The position numbers and the translations under genes were made by a program. Positions 14,641 to 28,540 of a stretch of 64,000 nucleotides of DNA are shown piece by piece. How positions within the stretch are numbered: the stretch's first letter is position 1; each line of letters opens with the position of its first letter. Under the pieces are notes generated by a model that saw only the letters and a list, made by a program, of their open reading frames with translations, searched no databases and was not told where the DNA came from. This DNA comes from Abelmoschus esculentus (lineage: Eukaryota; Streptophyta; Magnoliopsida; Malvales; Malvaceae): positions 9,544,936-9,608,935 of the forward strand of contig JAUCBN010000017.1 of the NCBI GenBank assembly GCA_035048815.1, given 5' to 3'.

Positions 14641-16404
14641 AATTATAGGCTTCAGAACAATATTATACAGATTAATCTAAAATTTTCAACTTTTTACTCG
14701 GTTAAAATTCGAACGGAATCTCTATAAAGCCCCATTAGACATGTCAATTTTAGTCGCATCAAAACGACAACCAAATTTTATTGAAATCAAATTTTATAAT
14801 TTCAAATATTTAATTATTAGCTTTTGAACAAAATTATACAGATTAATCGAAAATCTTCAGAATTTTACTCGGTTAAAATTAGAACGAAATCTCAATAAAG
14901 CCCATTTAGACATGCACGTTTTAATCCCAACAAAACGACAACCAAATGTTATTAAATCAAATTTTATGAGTTTAAATATTTAATTATGGGCTTTTGAACA
15001 AAATTATACAGATGAATCTCAAATTTTAAGGTTTTTACTCGGTTAAAATTCGAACGGATTCTCTATAGAGCACATTTAGACATGCTCGTATTAATCGCAT
15101 CAAAACGACAACCAAATGTTATTAAATTAAATTTTGATGAGTTCACATAGTTAATTATAGGCTTCAGAACAATATTATACAGATTAATCTAAAATTTTCA
15201 GCTTTTTACTCGGTTAAAATTCGAACGGAATCTCTATAAAGCCCCATTAGACATGTCAATTTTAGTCGCATCAAAACGACAACCAAATTTTATTGAAATC
15301 AAATTTTATAATTTCAAATATTTAATTATTACCTTTTGAACAAAATTATTCAGATTAATCTGAAATTTTCAGAATTTTACTCGGTTAAAATTTGAACGGA
15401 ATCTCTATAAAGCCCATTTAGACATGCTCGTTTTAATCGCATCAAAACGACAATCAGATTTTATTAAAATCAAATTTTATGATTTCAAATATTTAATTAT
15501 TAGCTTTTGAACAAAATCATACAGATTAATCTGAAATTTTCAGAATTTTACTCGGTTAAAATTAGAACGGAAATATAAAGCCCATTTACACATGCCCATT
15601 TTAATCGCATCAAAACGACAACCAAATTTTAGTAAAATCAAATTTTATGATTTCAAATAATTAATTATTAGCTTTTTTACAAAATTATACAAATTAATCT
15701 GAAATTTTCAGAATTTTACTCGGTTAAAATTAGAACAGAATCTTTATAAACACCATTTAGACATGCACGTTTTAATCCCAACAAAACGACAACCAAATGT
15801 TATTAAATCAAATTTTATGAGTTTAAATATTTAATTATGGGCTTTTGAACAAAATTATACAGATGAATCTCAAATTTTGAGGTTTTTACTCGGTTAAAAT
15901 TCGAACGGATTCTCTATAGAGCACATTTAGACATGCTCGTATTAATCGCATCAAAACGACAACCAAATGTTATTAAATTAAATTTTGATGAGTTCACATA
16001 GTTAATTATAGGCTTCAGAACAATATTATACAGATTAATCTAAAATTTTTCAACTTTTTACTCGGTTAAAATTCGAACGGAATCTCTATAAAGCCCCATT
16101 AGACATGTCAATTTTAGTCGCATCAAAACGACAACCAAATTTTATTGAAATCAAATTTTATAATTTCAAATATTTAATTATTAGCTTTTGAACAAAATTA
16201 TACAGATTAATCGAAAATCTTCAGAATTTTACTCGGTTAAAATTAGAACGAAATCTCAATAAAGCCCATTTAGACATGCACGTTTTAATCCCAACAAAAC
16301 GACAACCAAATGTTATTAAATCAAATTTTATGAGTTTAAATATTTAATTATGGGCTTTTGAACAAAATTATACAGATGAATCTCAAATTTTAAGGTTTTT
16401 ACTC

Positions 16405-16574
16405 GGTGAAAATTCGAACGGATTCTCTATAAAGCCCATTTAGACATGCACGTTTTAATCCCATCAAAACGACAACCAAATGTTATTAAATCAAATTTTA
16501 TGAGTTTAAATATTTAATTATGGGCTTTTGAACAAAATTATACAGATGAATCTCAAATTTTAAGGTTTTTACTC
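16405..16574. repeat. Single-monomer tandem duplication with a chimeric monomer
   Basis: The private variant ACTCGGTGAAAATTCG occurs at about 16401 and again 170 bp later. The extra monomer begins as type B (GGATTCTCTAT) and continues as type C (AAAGCCCATTTAGACATGCACG, then TTTTAATCCCATC). It explains why the local marker spacing is 683 bp, four monomers, instead of 512. Confidence 0.8.
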
Positions 16575-19500
16575 GGTGAAAATTCGAACGGATTCTCTAT
16601 AGAGCACATTTAGACATGCTCGTATTAATCGCATCAAAACGACAACCAAATGTTATTAAATTAAATTTTGATGAGTTCATATAGTTAATTATAGGCTTCA
16701 GAACAATATTATACAGATTAATCTAAAATTTTCAACTTTTTACTCGGTTAAAATTCGAATGGAATCTCTATAAAGCCCCATTAGACATGTCAATTTTAGT
16801 CGCATCAAAACGACAACCAAATTTTATTGAAATCAAATTTTATAATTTCAAATATTTAATTATTACCTTTTGAACAAAATTATTCAGATTAATCTGAAAT
16901 TTTCAGAATTTTACTCGGTTAAAATTTGAACGGAATCTCTATAAAGCCCATTTAGACATGCTCGTTTTAATCGCATCAAAACGACAATCAGATTTTATTA
17001 AAATCAAATTTTATGATTTCAAATATTTAATTATTAGCTTTTGAACAAAATCATACAGATTAATCTGAAATTTTCAGAATTTTACTCGGTTAAAATTAGA
17101 ACGGAAATATAAAGCCCATTTACACATGCCCATTTTAATCGCATCAAAACGACAACCAAATTTTAGTAAAATCAAATTTTATGATTTCAAATAATTAATT
17201 ATTAGCTTTTTTACAAAATTATACAAATTAATCTGAAATTTTCAGAATTTTACTCGGTTAAAATTAGAACAGAATCTTTATAAACACCATTTAGAAATGC
17301 ACGTTTTAATCCCAACAAAACGACAACCAAATGTTATTAAATCAAATTTTATGAGTTTAAATATTTAATTATGGGCTTTTGAACAAAATTATACAGATTA
17401 ATCTCAAATTTTGAGGTTTTTACTTGGTTAAAATTCGAACGGATTCTCTATAGAGCACATTTAGACATGCTCGTATTAATCGCATCAAAACGACAACCAA
17501 ATGTTATTAAATTAAATTTTGATGAGTTCATATAGTTAATTATAGGCTTCAGAACAATATTATACAGATTAATCTAAAATTTTCAACTTTTTACTCGGTT
17601 AAAATTCGAATGGAATCTCTATAAAGCCCCATTAGACATGTCAATTTTAGTCGCATCAAAACGACAACCAAATTTTATTGAAATCAAATTTTATAATTTC
17701 AAATATTTAATTATTAGCTTTTGAACAAAATTATACAGATTAATCGAAAATCTTCAGAATTTTACTCGGTTAAAATTAGAACGAAATCTCAATAAAGCCC
17801 ATTTAGACATGCACGTTTTAATCCCAACAAAACGACAACCAAATGTTATTAAATCAAATTTTATGAGTTTAAATATTTAATTATGGGCTTTTGAACAAAA
17901 TTATACAGATGAATCTCAAATTTTAAGGTTTTTACTCGGTTAAAATTCGAACGGATTCTCTATAGAGCACATTTAGACATGCTCGTATTAATCGCATCAA
18001 AACGACAACCAAATGTTATTAAACTAAATTTTGATGAGTTCACATAGTTAATTATAGGCTTCAGAACAATATTATACAGATTAATCTAAAATTTTCAGCT
18101 TTTTACTCGGTTAAAATTCGAACGGAATCTCTATAAAGCCCCATTAGACATGTCAATTTTAGTCGCATCAAAACGACAACCAAATTTTATTGAAATCAAA
18201 TTTTATAATTTCAAATATTTAATTATTAGCTTTTGAACAAAATTATACAGATTAATCGAAAATCTTCAGAATTTTACTCGGTTAAAATTAGAACGAAATC
18301 TCTATAAAGCCCATTTAGACATGCACGTTTTAATCCCAACAAAACGACAACCAAATGTTATTAAATCAAATTTTATGAGTTTAAATATTTAATTATGGGC
18401 TTTTGAACAAAATTATACAGATGAATCTCAAATTTTAAGGTTTTTACTCGGTTAAAATTCGAACGGATTCTCTATAGAGCACATTTAGACATGCTCGTAT
18501 TAATCGCATCAAAACGACAACCAAATGTTATTAAATTAAATTTTGATGAGTTCATATAGTTAATTATAGGCTTTAGAACAATATTATACAGATTAATCTA
18601 AAATTTTCAGCTTTTTACTCGGTTAAAATTCGAACGGAATCTCTATAAAGCCCCATTAGACATGTCAATTTTAGTCGCATCAAAACGACAACCAAATTTT
18701 ATTTAAATCAAATTTTATAATTTCAAATATTTAATTATTACCTTTTGAACAAAATTATTCAGATTAATCTGAAATTTTCAGAATTTTACTCGGTTAAAAT
18801 TTGAACGGAATCTCTATAAAGCCCATTTAGACATGCTCGTTTTAATCGCATCAAAACGACAATCAGATTTTATTAAAATCAAATTTTATGATTTCAAATA
18901 TTTAATTATTAGCTTTTGAACAAAATCATACAGATTAATCTGAAATTTTCAGAATTTTACTCGGTTAAAATTAGAACGAAAATATAAAGCCCATTTACAC
19001 ATGCCCATTTTAATCGCATCAAAACGACAACCAAATTTTAGTAAAATCAAATTTTATGATTTCAAATAATTAATTATTAGCTTTTTTACAAAATTATACA
19101 AATTAATCTGAAATTTTCAGAATTTTACTCGGTTAAAATTAGAACAGAATCTTTATAAACACCATTTAGACATGCACGTTTTAATCCCAACAAAACGACA
19201 ACCAAATGTTATTAAATCAAATTTTATGAGTTTAAATATTTAATTATGGGCTTTTGAACAAAATTATACAGATTAATCTCAAATTTTGAGGTTTTTACTC
19301 GGTTAAAATTCGAACGGATTCTCTATAGAGCACATTTAGACATGCTCGTATTAATCGCATCAAAACGACAACCAAATGTTATTAAACTAAATTTTGATGA
19401 GTTCACATAGTTAATTATAGGCTTCAGAACAATATTATACAGATTAATCTAAAATTTTTCAACTTTTTACTCGGTTAAAATTCGAACGGAATCTCTATAA

Positions 19501-19908
19501 AGCCCCATTAGACATGTCAATTTTAGTCGCATCAAAACGACAACCAAATTTTATTGAAATCAAATTTTATAATTTCAAATATTTAATTATTAGCTTTTGA
19601 ACAAAATTATACAGATTAATCGAAAATCTTCAGAATTTTACTCGGTTAAAATTAGAACGAAATCTCAATAAAGCCCATTTAGACATGCACGTATTAATCC
19701 CAACAAAACGACAACCAAATGTTATTAAATCAAATTTTATGAGTTTAAATATTTAATTATGGGCTTTTGAACAAAATTATACAGATGAATCTCAAATTTT
19801 AAGGTTTTTACTCGGTTAAAATTCGAACGGATTCTCTATAGAGCACATTTAGACATGCTCGTATTAATCGCATCAAAACGACAACCAAATGTTATTAAAT
19901 TAAATTTT

Positions 19909-22469
19909 GATGAGTTCACATAGTTAATTATAGGCTTCAGAACAATATTATACAGATTAATCTAAAATTTTCAGCTTTTTACTCGGTTAAAATTCGAACG
20001 GAATCTCTATAAAGCCCCATTAGACATGTCAATTTTAGTCGCATCAAAACGACAACCAAATTTTATTAAAATCAAATTTTATAATTTCAAATATTTAATT
20101 ATTAGCTTTTGAACAAAATTATACAGATTAATCGAAAATCTTCAGAATTTTACTCGGTTAAAATTAGAACGAAATCTCTATAAAGCCCATTTAGACATGC
20201 ACGTTTTAATCCCAACAAAACGATAACCAAATGTTATTAAATCAAATTTTATGAGTTTAAATATTTAATTATGGGCTTTTGAACAAAATTATACAGATGA
20301 ATCTCAAATTTTGAGGTTTTTACTCGGTTAAAATTCGAACGGATTCTCTATAGAGCACATTTAGACATGCTCGTATTAATCGCATCAAAACGACAACCAA
20401 ATGTTATTAAATTAAATTTTGATGAGTTCATATAGTTAATTATAGGCTTCAGAACAATATTATACAGATTAATCTAAAATTTTCAACTTTTTACTCGGTT
20501 AAAATTCGAACGGAATCTCTATAAAGCCCCATTAGACATGTCAATTTTAGTCGCACCAAAACGACAACCAAATTTTATTGAAATCAAATTTTATAATTTC
20601 AAATATTTAATTATTAGCTTTTGAACAAAATTATACAGATTAATCGAAAATCTTCAGAATTTTACTCGGTTAAAATTAGAACGAAATCTCTATAAAGCCC
20701 ATTTAGACATGCACGTTTTAATCCCAACAAAACGACAACCAAATGTTATTAAATCAAATTTTATGAGTTTAAATATTTAATTATGGGCTTTTGAACAAAA
20801 TTATACAGATTAATCTCAAATTTTGAGGTTTTTACTCGGTTAAAATTCGAACGGATTCTCTATAGAGCACATTTAGACATGCTCGTATTAATCGCATCAA
20901 AACGACAACCAAATGTTATTAAATTAAATTTTGATGAGTTCATATAGTTAATTATAGGCTTCAGAACAATATTATACAGATTAATCTAAAATTTTCAACT
21001 TTTTACTCGGTTAAAATTCGAATGGAATCTCTATAAAGCCCCATTAGACATGTCAATTTTAGTCGCATCAAAACGACAACCAAATTTTATTGAAATCAAA
21101 TTTTATAATTTCAAATATTTAATTATTAGCTTTTGAACAAAATTATACAGATTAATCGAAAATCTTCAGAATTTTACTCGGTTAAAATTAGAACGAAATC
21201 TCAATAAAGCCCATTTAGACATGCACGTTTTAATCCCAACAAAACGACAACCAAATGTTATTAAATCAAATTTTATGAGTTTAAATATTTAATTATGGGC
21301 TTTTGAACAAAATTATACAGATTAATCTCAAATTTTGAGGTTTTTACTCGGTTAAAATTCGAACGGATTCTCTATAGAGCACATTTAGACATGCTCGTAT
21401 TAATCGCATCAAAACGACAACCAAATGTTATTACACTAAATTTTGATGAGTTCACATAGTTAATTATAGGCTTCAGAACAATATTATACAGATTAATCTA
21501 AAATTTTCAACTTTTTACTCGGTTAAAACTCGAACGAAATCTCTATAAAGCCCCATTAGACATGTCAATTTTAGTCGCATCAAAACGACAACCAAATTTT
21601 ATTGAAATCAAATTTTATAATTTCAAATATTTTATTATTAGCTTTTGAACAAAATTATACAGATTAATCGAAAATCTTCAGAATTTTACTCGGTTAAAAT
21701 TAGAACGAAATCTCAATAAAGCCCATTTAGACATGCACGTTTTAATCCCAACAAAACGACAACCAAATGTTATTAAATCAAATTTTATGAGTTTAAATAT
21801 TTAATTATGGGATTTTGAACAAAATTATACAGATGAATCTCAAATTTTAAGGTTTTTACTCGGTTAAAATTCGAACGGATTCTCTATAGAGCACATTTAG
21901 ACATGCTCGTATTAATCGCATCAAAACGACAACCAAATGTTATTAAATTAAATTTTGATGAGTTCACATAGTTAATTATAGGCTTCAGAACAATATTATA
22001 CAGATTAATCTAAAATTTTCAGCTTTTTACTCGGTTAAAATTCGAACGGAATCTCTATAAAGCCCCATTAGACATGTCAATTTTAGTCGCATCAAAACGA
22101 CAACCAAATTTTATTGAAATCAAATTTTATAATTTCAAATATTTAATTATTAGCTTTTGAACAAAATTATACAGATTAATCGAAAATCTTCAGAATTTTA
22201 CTCGGTTAAAATTAGAACGAAATCTCTATAAAGCCCATTTAGACATGCACGTTTTAATCCCAACAAAACGACAACCAAATGTTATTAAATCAAATTTTAT
22301 GAGTTTAAATATTTAATTATGGGCTTTTGAACAAAATTATACAGATGAATCTCAAATTTTAAGGTTTTTACTCGGTTAAAATTCGAACGGATTCTCTATA
22401 GAGCACATTTAGACATGCTCGTATTAATCGCATCAAAACGACAACCAAATGTTATTAAATTAAATTTTG
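19909..22469. repeat. Trimeric HOR run, five 512-bp units
   Basis: Five consecutive marker intervals (19909, 20421, 20933, 21445, 21957, 22469) are exactly 512 bp. Each unit has one A, one C and one B monomer, with TAATCGAAAATCTTCAG at 20129, 20641, 21153, 21665 and 22177. This is the cleanest short-period HOR in the window. The A-C-B trimer looks like the basic building block of the domain. Confidence 0.9.
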
Positions 22470-25400
22470 ATGAGTTCATATAGTTAATTATAGGCTTCAG
22501 AACAATATTATACAGATTAATCTAAAATTTTCAGCTTTTTACTCGGTTAAAATTCGAACGGAATCTCTATAAAGCCCCATTAGACATGTCAATTTTAGTC
22601 GCATCAAAACAACAACCAAATTTTATTGAAATCAAATTTTATAATTTCAAATATTTAATTATTAGCTTTTGAACAAAATTATTCAGATTAATCTGAAATT
22701 TTTAGAATTTTACTCGGTTAAAATTTGAACGGAATCTCTATAAAGCCCATTTAGACATGCTCGTTTTAATCGCATCAAAACGACAATCAAATTTTATTAA
22801 AATCAAATTTTATGATTTCAAATATTTAATTATTAGCTTTTGAACAAAATCATACAGATTAATCTGAAATTTTCAGAATTTTACTCGGTTAAAATTAGAA
22901 TGGAAATATAAAGCCCATTTACACATGCCCATTTTAATCGCATCAAAACGACAACCAAATTTTAGTAAAATCAAATTTTATGATTTCAAATAATTAATTA
23001 TTAGCTTTTTTACAAAATTATACAGATTAATCTGAAATTTTCAGAATTTTACTCGGTTAAAATTAGAAGAGAATCTTTATAAACACCATTTAGACATGCA
23101 CGTTTTAATCCCAACAAAACGACAACCAAATGTTATTAAATCAAATTTTATGAGTTTAAATATTTAATTATGGGCTTTTGAACAAAATTATACAGATTAA
23201 TCTCAAATTTTAAGGTTTTTACTCGGTTAAAATTCGAACGGATTCTCTATAGAGCACATTTAGACATGCTCGTATTAATCGCATCAAAACGACAACCAAA
23301 TGTTATTAAAGTAAATTTTGATGAGTTCACATAGTTAATTATAGGCTTCAGAACAATATTATACAGATTAATCTAAAATTTTCAGCTTTTTACTCGGTTA
23401 AAATTCGAACGGAATCTCTATAAAGCCCCATTAGACATGTCAATTTTAGTCGCACCAAAACGACAACCAAATTTTATTGAAATCAAATTTTATGATTTCA
23501 AATATTTAATTATTAGCTTTTGAACAAAATTATTCAGATTAATCTGAAATTTTCAGAATTTTACTCGGTTAAAATTTGAACGGAATCTCTATAAAGCCCA
23601 TTTAGACATGCTCGTTTTAATCGCATCAAAACAACAATCAAATTTTATTAAAATAAAATTTTATGATTTCAAATATTTAATTATTAGCTTTTGAACAAAA
23701 TTATACAGATTAATCTGAAATTTTCAGAATTTTACTCGGTTAAAATTAGAACGGAAATATAAAGCCCATTTAGACATGCCCATTTTAATCGCATCAAAAC
23801 TACAACCAAATTTTAGTAAAATCAAATTTTATGATTTCAAATAATTAATTATTAGCTTTTTTACAAAATTATTCAAATTAATCTGAAATTTTCAGAATTT
23901 TACTCGGTTAAAATTAGAACAGAATCTTTATAAACACCATTTAGACATGCACGTTTTAATCCCAACAAAACGACAACCAAATGTTATTAAATCAAATTTT
24001 ATGATTTCAAATATTTAATTATTAGCTTTTGAACAAAATTATACAGATTAATCTGAAATTTTCAGAATTTTACTCGGTTAAAATTAGAACGGAAATATAA
24101 AGCCCATTTAGACATGCCCATTTTAATCGCGTCAAAACGACAACCAAATTTTAGTAAAATCAAATTTTATGATTTCAAATAATTAATTATTAGCTTTTTT
24201 ACAAAATTATACAGATTAATCTGAAATTTTCAGAATTTTACACGGTTAAAATTAGAACAGAATCTTTATAAACACCATTTAGATATGCACGTTTTAATCC
24301 CAACAAAACGACAACCAAATGTTATTAAATCAAATTTTATTAGTTCAAATATTTAATTATGGTGTTTTGAACAAAATTATACAGATGAATCTCAAATTTT
24401 ATGGGTTTTACTCGGTTAAAATTCGAACGGATTCTCTATAGAGCACATTTAGACATGCTCGTATTAATCGCATCAAAACGACAACCAAATGTTATTAAAT
24501 TAAATTTTGATGAGTTCACATAGTTAATTATAGGCTTCAGAACAATATTATACAGATTAATCTAAAATTTTCAGCTTTTTACTCGGTTAAAATTCGAACG
24601 GAATCTCTATAAAGCCCCATTAGACATGTCAATTTTAGTCGCATCAAAACGACAACCAAATTTTATTGAAATCAAATTTTATGATTTCAAATATTTAATT
24701 ATTAGCTTTTGAACAAAATTATTCAGATTAATCTGAAATTTTCAGAATTTTACTCGGTTAAAATTTGAACGGAATATCTATAAAGCCCATTTAGACATGC
24801 TCGTTTTAATCGCATCAAAACGACAACCAAATTTTATTAAAATAAAATTTTATGATTTCAAATATTTAATTATTAGCTTTTGAACAAAATTATACAGATT
24901 AATCTGAAATTTTCAGAATTTTACTCGGTTAAAATTAGAACGGAAATATAAAGCCCAATTAGACATGCCCATTTTAATCGCATCAGAACGACAACCAAAT
25001 TTTAGTAAAATCAAATTTTATGATTTCAAATAATTAATTATTAGTTTTTTTACAAAATTATACAGATTAATCTGAAATTGTCAGAATTTTACTCGGTTAA
25101 AATTAGAACAGAATCTTTATAAACACCATTTAGACATGCACGTTTTAATCCCAACAAAACGACAACCAAATGTTATTAAATCAAATTTTATGAGTTTAAA
25201 TATTTAATTATGGGCTTTTGAATAAAATTATATAGATTAATCTCAAATTTTAAGGTTTTTACTCGGTTAAAATTCGAACGGATTCTCTATAGAGCACATT
25301 TAGACATGCTCGTATTAATCGCATCAAAACGACAACCAAATGTTATTAAATTAAATTTTGATGAGTTCACATAGTTAATTATAGGCTTCAGAACAATATT

Positions 25401-25737
25401 ATACAGATTAATCTAAAATTTTCCGCTTTTTACTCGGTTAAAATTCAAACGGAATCTCTATAAAGCTCCATTAGACATGTCAATTTTAGTCGCATCAAAA
25501 CGACAACCAAATTTTATTGAAATCAAACTTTATAATTTCAAATATTTAATTATTAGCTTTTGAACAAAATTATACAGATTAATCGAAAATCTTCAGAATT
25601 TTACTCGGTTTAAATTAGAACGGAATCTCTATAAAGCCCATTTAGACATGCACGTTTTAATCCCAACAAAACGACAACCAAATGTTATTAAATCAAATTT
25701 TATGAGTTCAAATATTTAATTATGCGGTTCTAAACAA

Positions 25738-26930
25738 AATTATACAGATTAATCTCAAATTTTAAGGTTTTACTCGGTTAAAATTTGAAAGGATTCTCTA
25801 TAGAGCATATTTAAACATGCTCGTATTAATCGCATCAAAACGACAACCAAATGTTATTACATTAAATTTTATGAGTTCAAATAGTTAATTATAGGCTTCT
25901 GAACAATATTATACAGATTAATCTCAAATTTTCAGCTTTTTATTCGGTTAAAATTCGAACGGAATCTCTATAAAGCCCCTTTAGACATGCCCATTTTAAT
26001 CGCATCAAAACGACAACCAAATTTTGTTAAAATCAAATTTTATGATTTCAAATATTTAACTATTAGCTTTTGAACAAAATTATACAGATTAATCTGAAAT
26101 TTTCAGAATTTTATTTTATTATAATTAGAATAGAATCTCTTTAAAGCCCATTTAGACATGCACGTTTTAATCCCAACAAAACGACAACCAAATGCTATTA
26201 ACTCAAATTTTATGAGTATAAATATTTAATTATGGGCTTTTGAAAAAAATTATACAGATTAATCTCAAATTTTAAGGTTTTTACTCTGTTAAAATTCGAA
26301 CGGATTCTCTATAGAGCACATTTAGACATGCTCGTATTAATCGCATCAAAACGACAACCAAATGTTATTAAATTAAATTTTATGAGTTCAAATATTTAAT
26401 TATAGGCTTTTGAACAAAATTATACAGATTAATCTCAAATTTTAAGCTTTTTACTCAGTTAAAATTCAAACGGAATCTCTATAAAGCCCATTTAGACATG
26501 CACGTTTTAATCGCATCAAAACAATAACCAAATGTTATTAAAAATAAAATTTTATGATTTAAAATATATAATTATTAGCTTTTGAACAAAATTATATAGA
26601 TTAATCGAAAATCTTCAGAATTTTACTCGGTTAAAATTAGAACGGAATCTCTATAAAGCCTATTTAGACATGAACGTTTTAATCCCAACAAAACGACAAC
26701 CAAATGTTATTAAATCAAATTTTATGAGTTTAAATATTTAATTATGGGCTTTTAAACAAAATTATACAGATTAATCTCAAATTTTAAAGTTTTTACTCGG
26801 TTAAAATTCAAAAGGATTCACTATAGAGCATATTTAGACATGCTCGTATTAATCTCATCAAAACGATAACCAAATGTTATTAAATAAAATTTTATGAGTT
26901 CAAATATTTAATTATGGGGTTTTGAACAAA
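25738..26930. repeat. 7-monomer HOR unit, left copy (~1193 bp)
   Basis: This stretch matches 30304-31496 closely, sharing rare variants such as AATTTGAAAGGATTCTC, GCCCCTTTAGACATGCCC, AATTAGAATAGAATCTCTTT and ATTAACTCAAATTTTATGAG. Without the inserted LTR and its target duplication the two copies would be adjacent and 1193 bp apart. Confidence 0.8.
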
Positions 26931-26935
26931 ATTAT
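26931..26935. repeat. Target site duplication (left) of solo LTR
   Basis: ATTAT directly precedes TGTAAC and is repeated at 30304-30308 directly after GTTACA. The uninterrupted satellite has a single ATTATACAG here. A 5-bp duplication is usual for LTR retrotransposon integrase. Confidence 0.85.
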
Positions 26936-27360
26936 TGTAACCCCCTTAGCCCGGCCTGGACGAAACCGGCACTAAACGAGTCACACGGGGAATATCAAAC
27001 CAAACCCACGAAGGTTCGATTCGATAAACAACCCTAAAACCGTCATACTTTTTATTTCTTATCTTACCTAGATGCTTAATCTTATTCCTACGTGTCGAGT
27101 TCTCATGCAAAGTAATACCGGTAACACAATACTTAAAAACAACCATCCGATTAAACACTAACATGGAATATGGACTAAAACGTAAAACTTTAAAATACAA
27201 TTAGTAAAGTAGAAGTTCCTTTCATCAATGTTCAATTAAGCATACAAGAGTTTCACATAGCAAACTACAACTCAAACGGATCACTTTAACACCATTAATT
27301 GCATGTTTCTCTAATTTAGGGACCAAAATGTAACTTCTAGCAACTTTCAATTCTAGGTGT

Positions 27361-27560
27361 TCAAAGGTTTCGAAACCTTCCAAGAGGTTCCGAAACTTTT
27401 TGAAAAAGGTTTCGAAACTTTCCTTGAAAATTTCGAAACTTATCGCGTCCAGTAGCTTCCCAGAACTAAAACTGCCCGAAAGGTTCCGAAACCTTGTGAA
27501 GGTTTCGAAACTATTTAACAAAGGTTTCGGAACCTTCAATCAAAGGTTTCAAAACTTTGG
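27361..27560. repeat. Cluster of GGTTTCGAAAC-type palindromic motifs
   Basis: About eight copies of a near-palindrome around GGTTTCGAAACC lie within 200 bp of the solo LTR, spaced about 18-25 bp apart except for one gap of about 50 bp. Variants are GGTTCCGAAAC, GGTTTCGGAACC and GGTTTCAAAAC. The repeats create a chance open frame on each strand. A regulatory-enhancer role is possible but unsupported. Confidence 0.75.
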
Positions 27561-28290
27561 GTCTGGAACCAATTATTTCATTTCACTAAGTACACACCAA
27601 ATGCTCAAAATTCAACCATTAGTTAGAACCTCTGAATGCATCAATCCTAAACATGATTAACTTCATATGGCACATAATCAACAACGTCATGAACATCATT
27701 CAAGCTATAGGCATGCTCCCTAGGAAAAGTGATGTACAACATTTCAATCCAACAAATACATGCTAGAACATGCTTCAACCATTCAAGTAGTTCCAAAGTT
27801 CAACCATTAACATCCAACAACAATGGTCCTATTACAACATAAACCAAAGCCTAATTACACACACTATACATGGTTTGGGTTACACATTGCCTTGCCCAAT
27901 TTATTTGCCAAAACATACCAAATTTCAAGTGATCTTCCCCTTGGATTCCTTGCCTCAATCAAAGCTCCAAATGCCTTTATTTTTCTGCATGGATGAAAAG
28001 AGAGCTTAAGCATTCTTGCTTAGTGAGGTAGCTCCACAAATAATCATCAATGCATCTATTTAAAATCATGATGAAAACATAGTTTATAATACATTGTCAA
28101 ATTATGCATGCTAACATCTCATGTTCTTTATTCTTTAAATCATATGCATCCTTGAGTTCACAAAACCTTATCAAAACAATTTATAAACAATGCTCAATCT
28201 TCATCCCAAATTCATGTATGTATATTGGCATTCTAGTGACCACTTAATGTGAACCTTTGGTTTACCGAATACACGGATCCTTTTCAACAT

Positions 28291-28540
28291 GCATCGGTCG
28301 GACACTTAGTCCCCCTTGTATACATGTTATCCCCCACTACGCACGGTTGGACACAAAGTCGCCCTTGTCTACGTATGGGTCAACTATATGCACGGTCGGA
28401 CACAAAGTCACCCTTGTTTACATATAGGCAAGCTCTACCACGCACGGTTGGACACAAAGTCACCCTTGTTTACGTGTAGGCGGCTCTACCACACTCGTTT
28501 AGACACAAAGTCCCCTTGTTACGCGTGTAGGCAAATTCAA
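28291..28540. repeat. ~50-bp tandem repeat, five copies, in solo LTR
   Basis: Copies start near 28291, 28341, 28390, 28442 and 28492 (spacing 49-52 bp). The core is GCACGGTTGGACACAAAGTC followed by CCCTTGTTTACGTGTAGGC. The outer copies are most diverged. Open frames over this stretch reflect the repeat and not a gene. Confidence 0.85.

Larger units (their letters stand above)
8277..25530. repeat. Modular HOR domain built from 3-, 5- and 7-monomer blocks
   Basis: B-type monomers here carry a one-base insertion, TTTTGATGAGTTCA instead of TTTTATGAGTTCA. I placed the G of GATGAG at 8277, 9809, 10321, 10833, 12021, 12533, 13722, 14234, 14624, 15136, 15987, 16670, 17521, 18033, 18545, 19396, 19909, 20421, 20933, 21445, 21957, 22469, 23320, 24509 and 25360. 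Spacings are about 512 (3 monomers), 851 (5) or 1188-1189 (7). Exceptions are 1532 at the left edge, 390 at a rearrangement and 683 at a monomer duplication. I did not see the marker outside this domain. Longer blocks add monomers with GGAAATATAAAGCCC and with TTTTTTACAAAATTAT. Confidence 0.85.
1..26935. repeat. AT-rich ~170-bp tandem satellite, block I (HOR-rich)
   Basis: Head-to-tail monomers begin at the recurring motif TTACTCGGTTAAAATTCGAA; the first starts are near 1, 172, 342, 510 and 680, giving 168-171 bp. Three recurring subtypes are visible. Type A has GGAATCTCTATAAAGCCC and ends TTAATTATTAGC. Type B has GGATTCTCTATAGAGCACA with CTCGTATTAATCGC and ends TTAATTATAGGC. Type C has TTTTAATCCCAACAAAACG and ends TTAATTATGGGC. 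They often follow one another in the order A-C-B. All monomers keep one orientation. No open frame of useful length occurs in this block on either strand. The family is not one I can name. Its size and HOR structure resemble plant centromeric satellites, which is inference. Confidence 0.97.

Noticed and set aside
1..26935. CRISPR-like array of regularly spaced repeats
   Set aside because: The whole 170-bp unit is conserved, with no short repeat and unique spacer pattern, and the context is eukaryotic.
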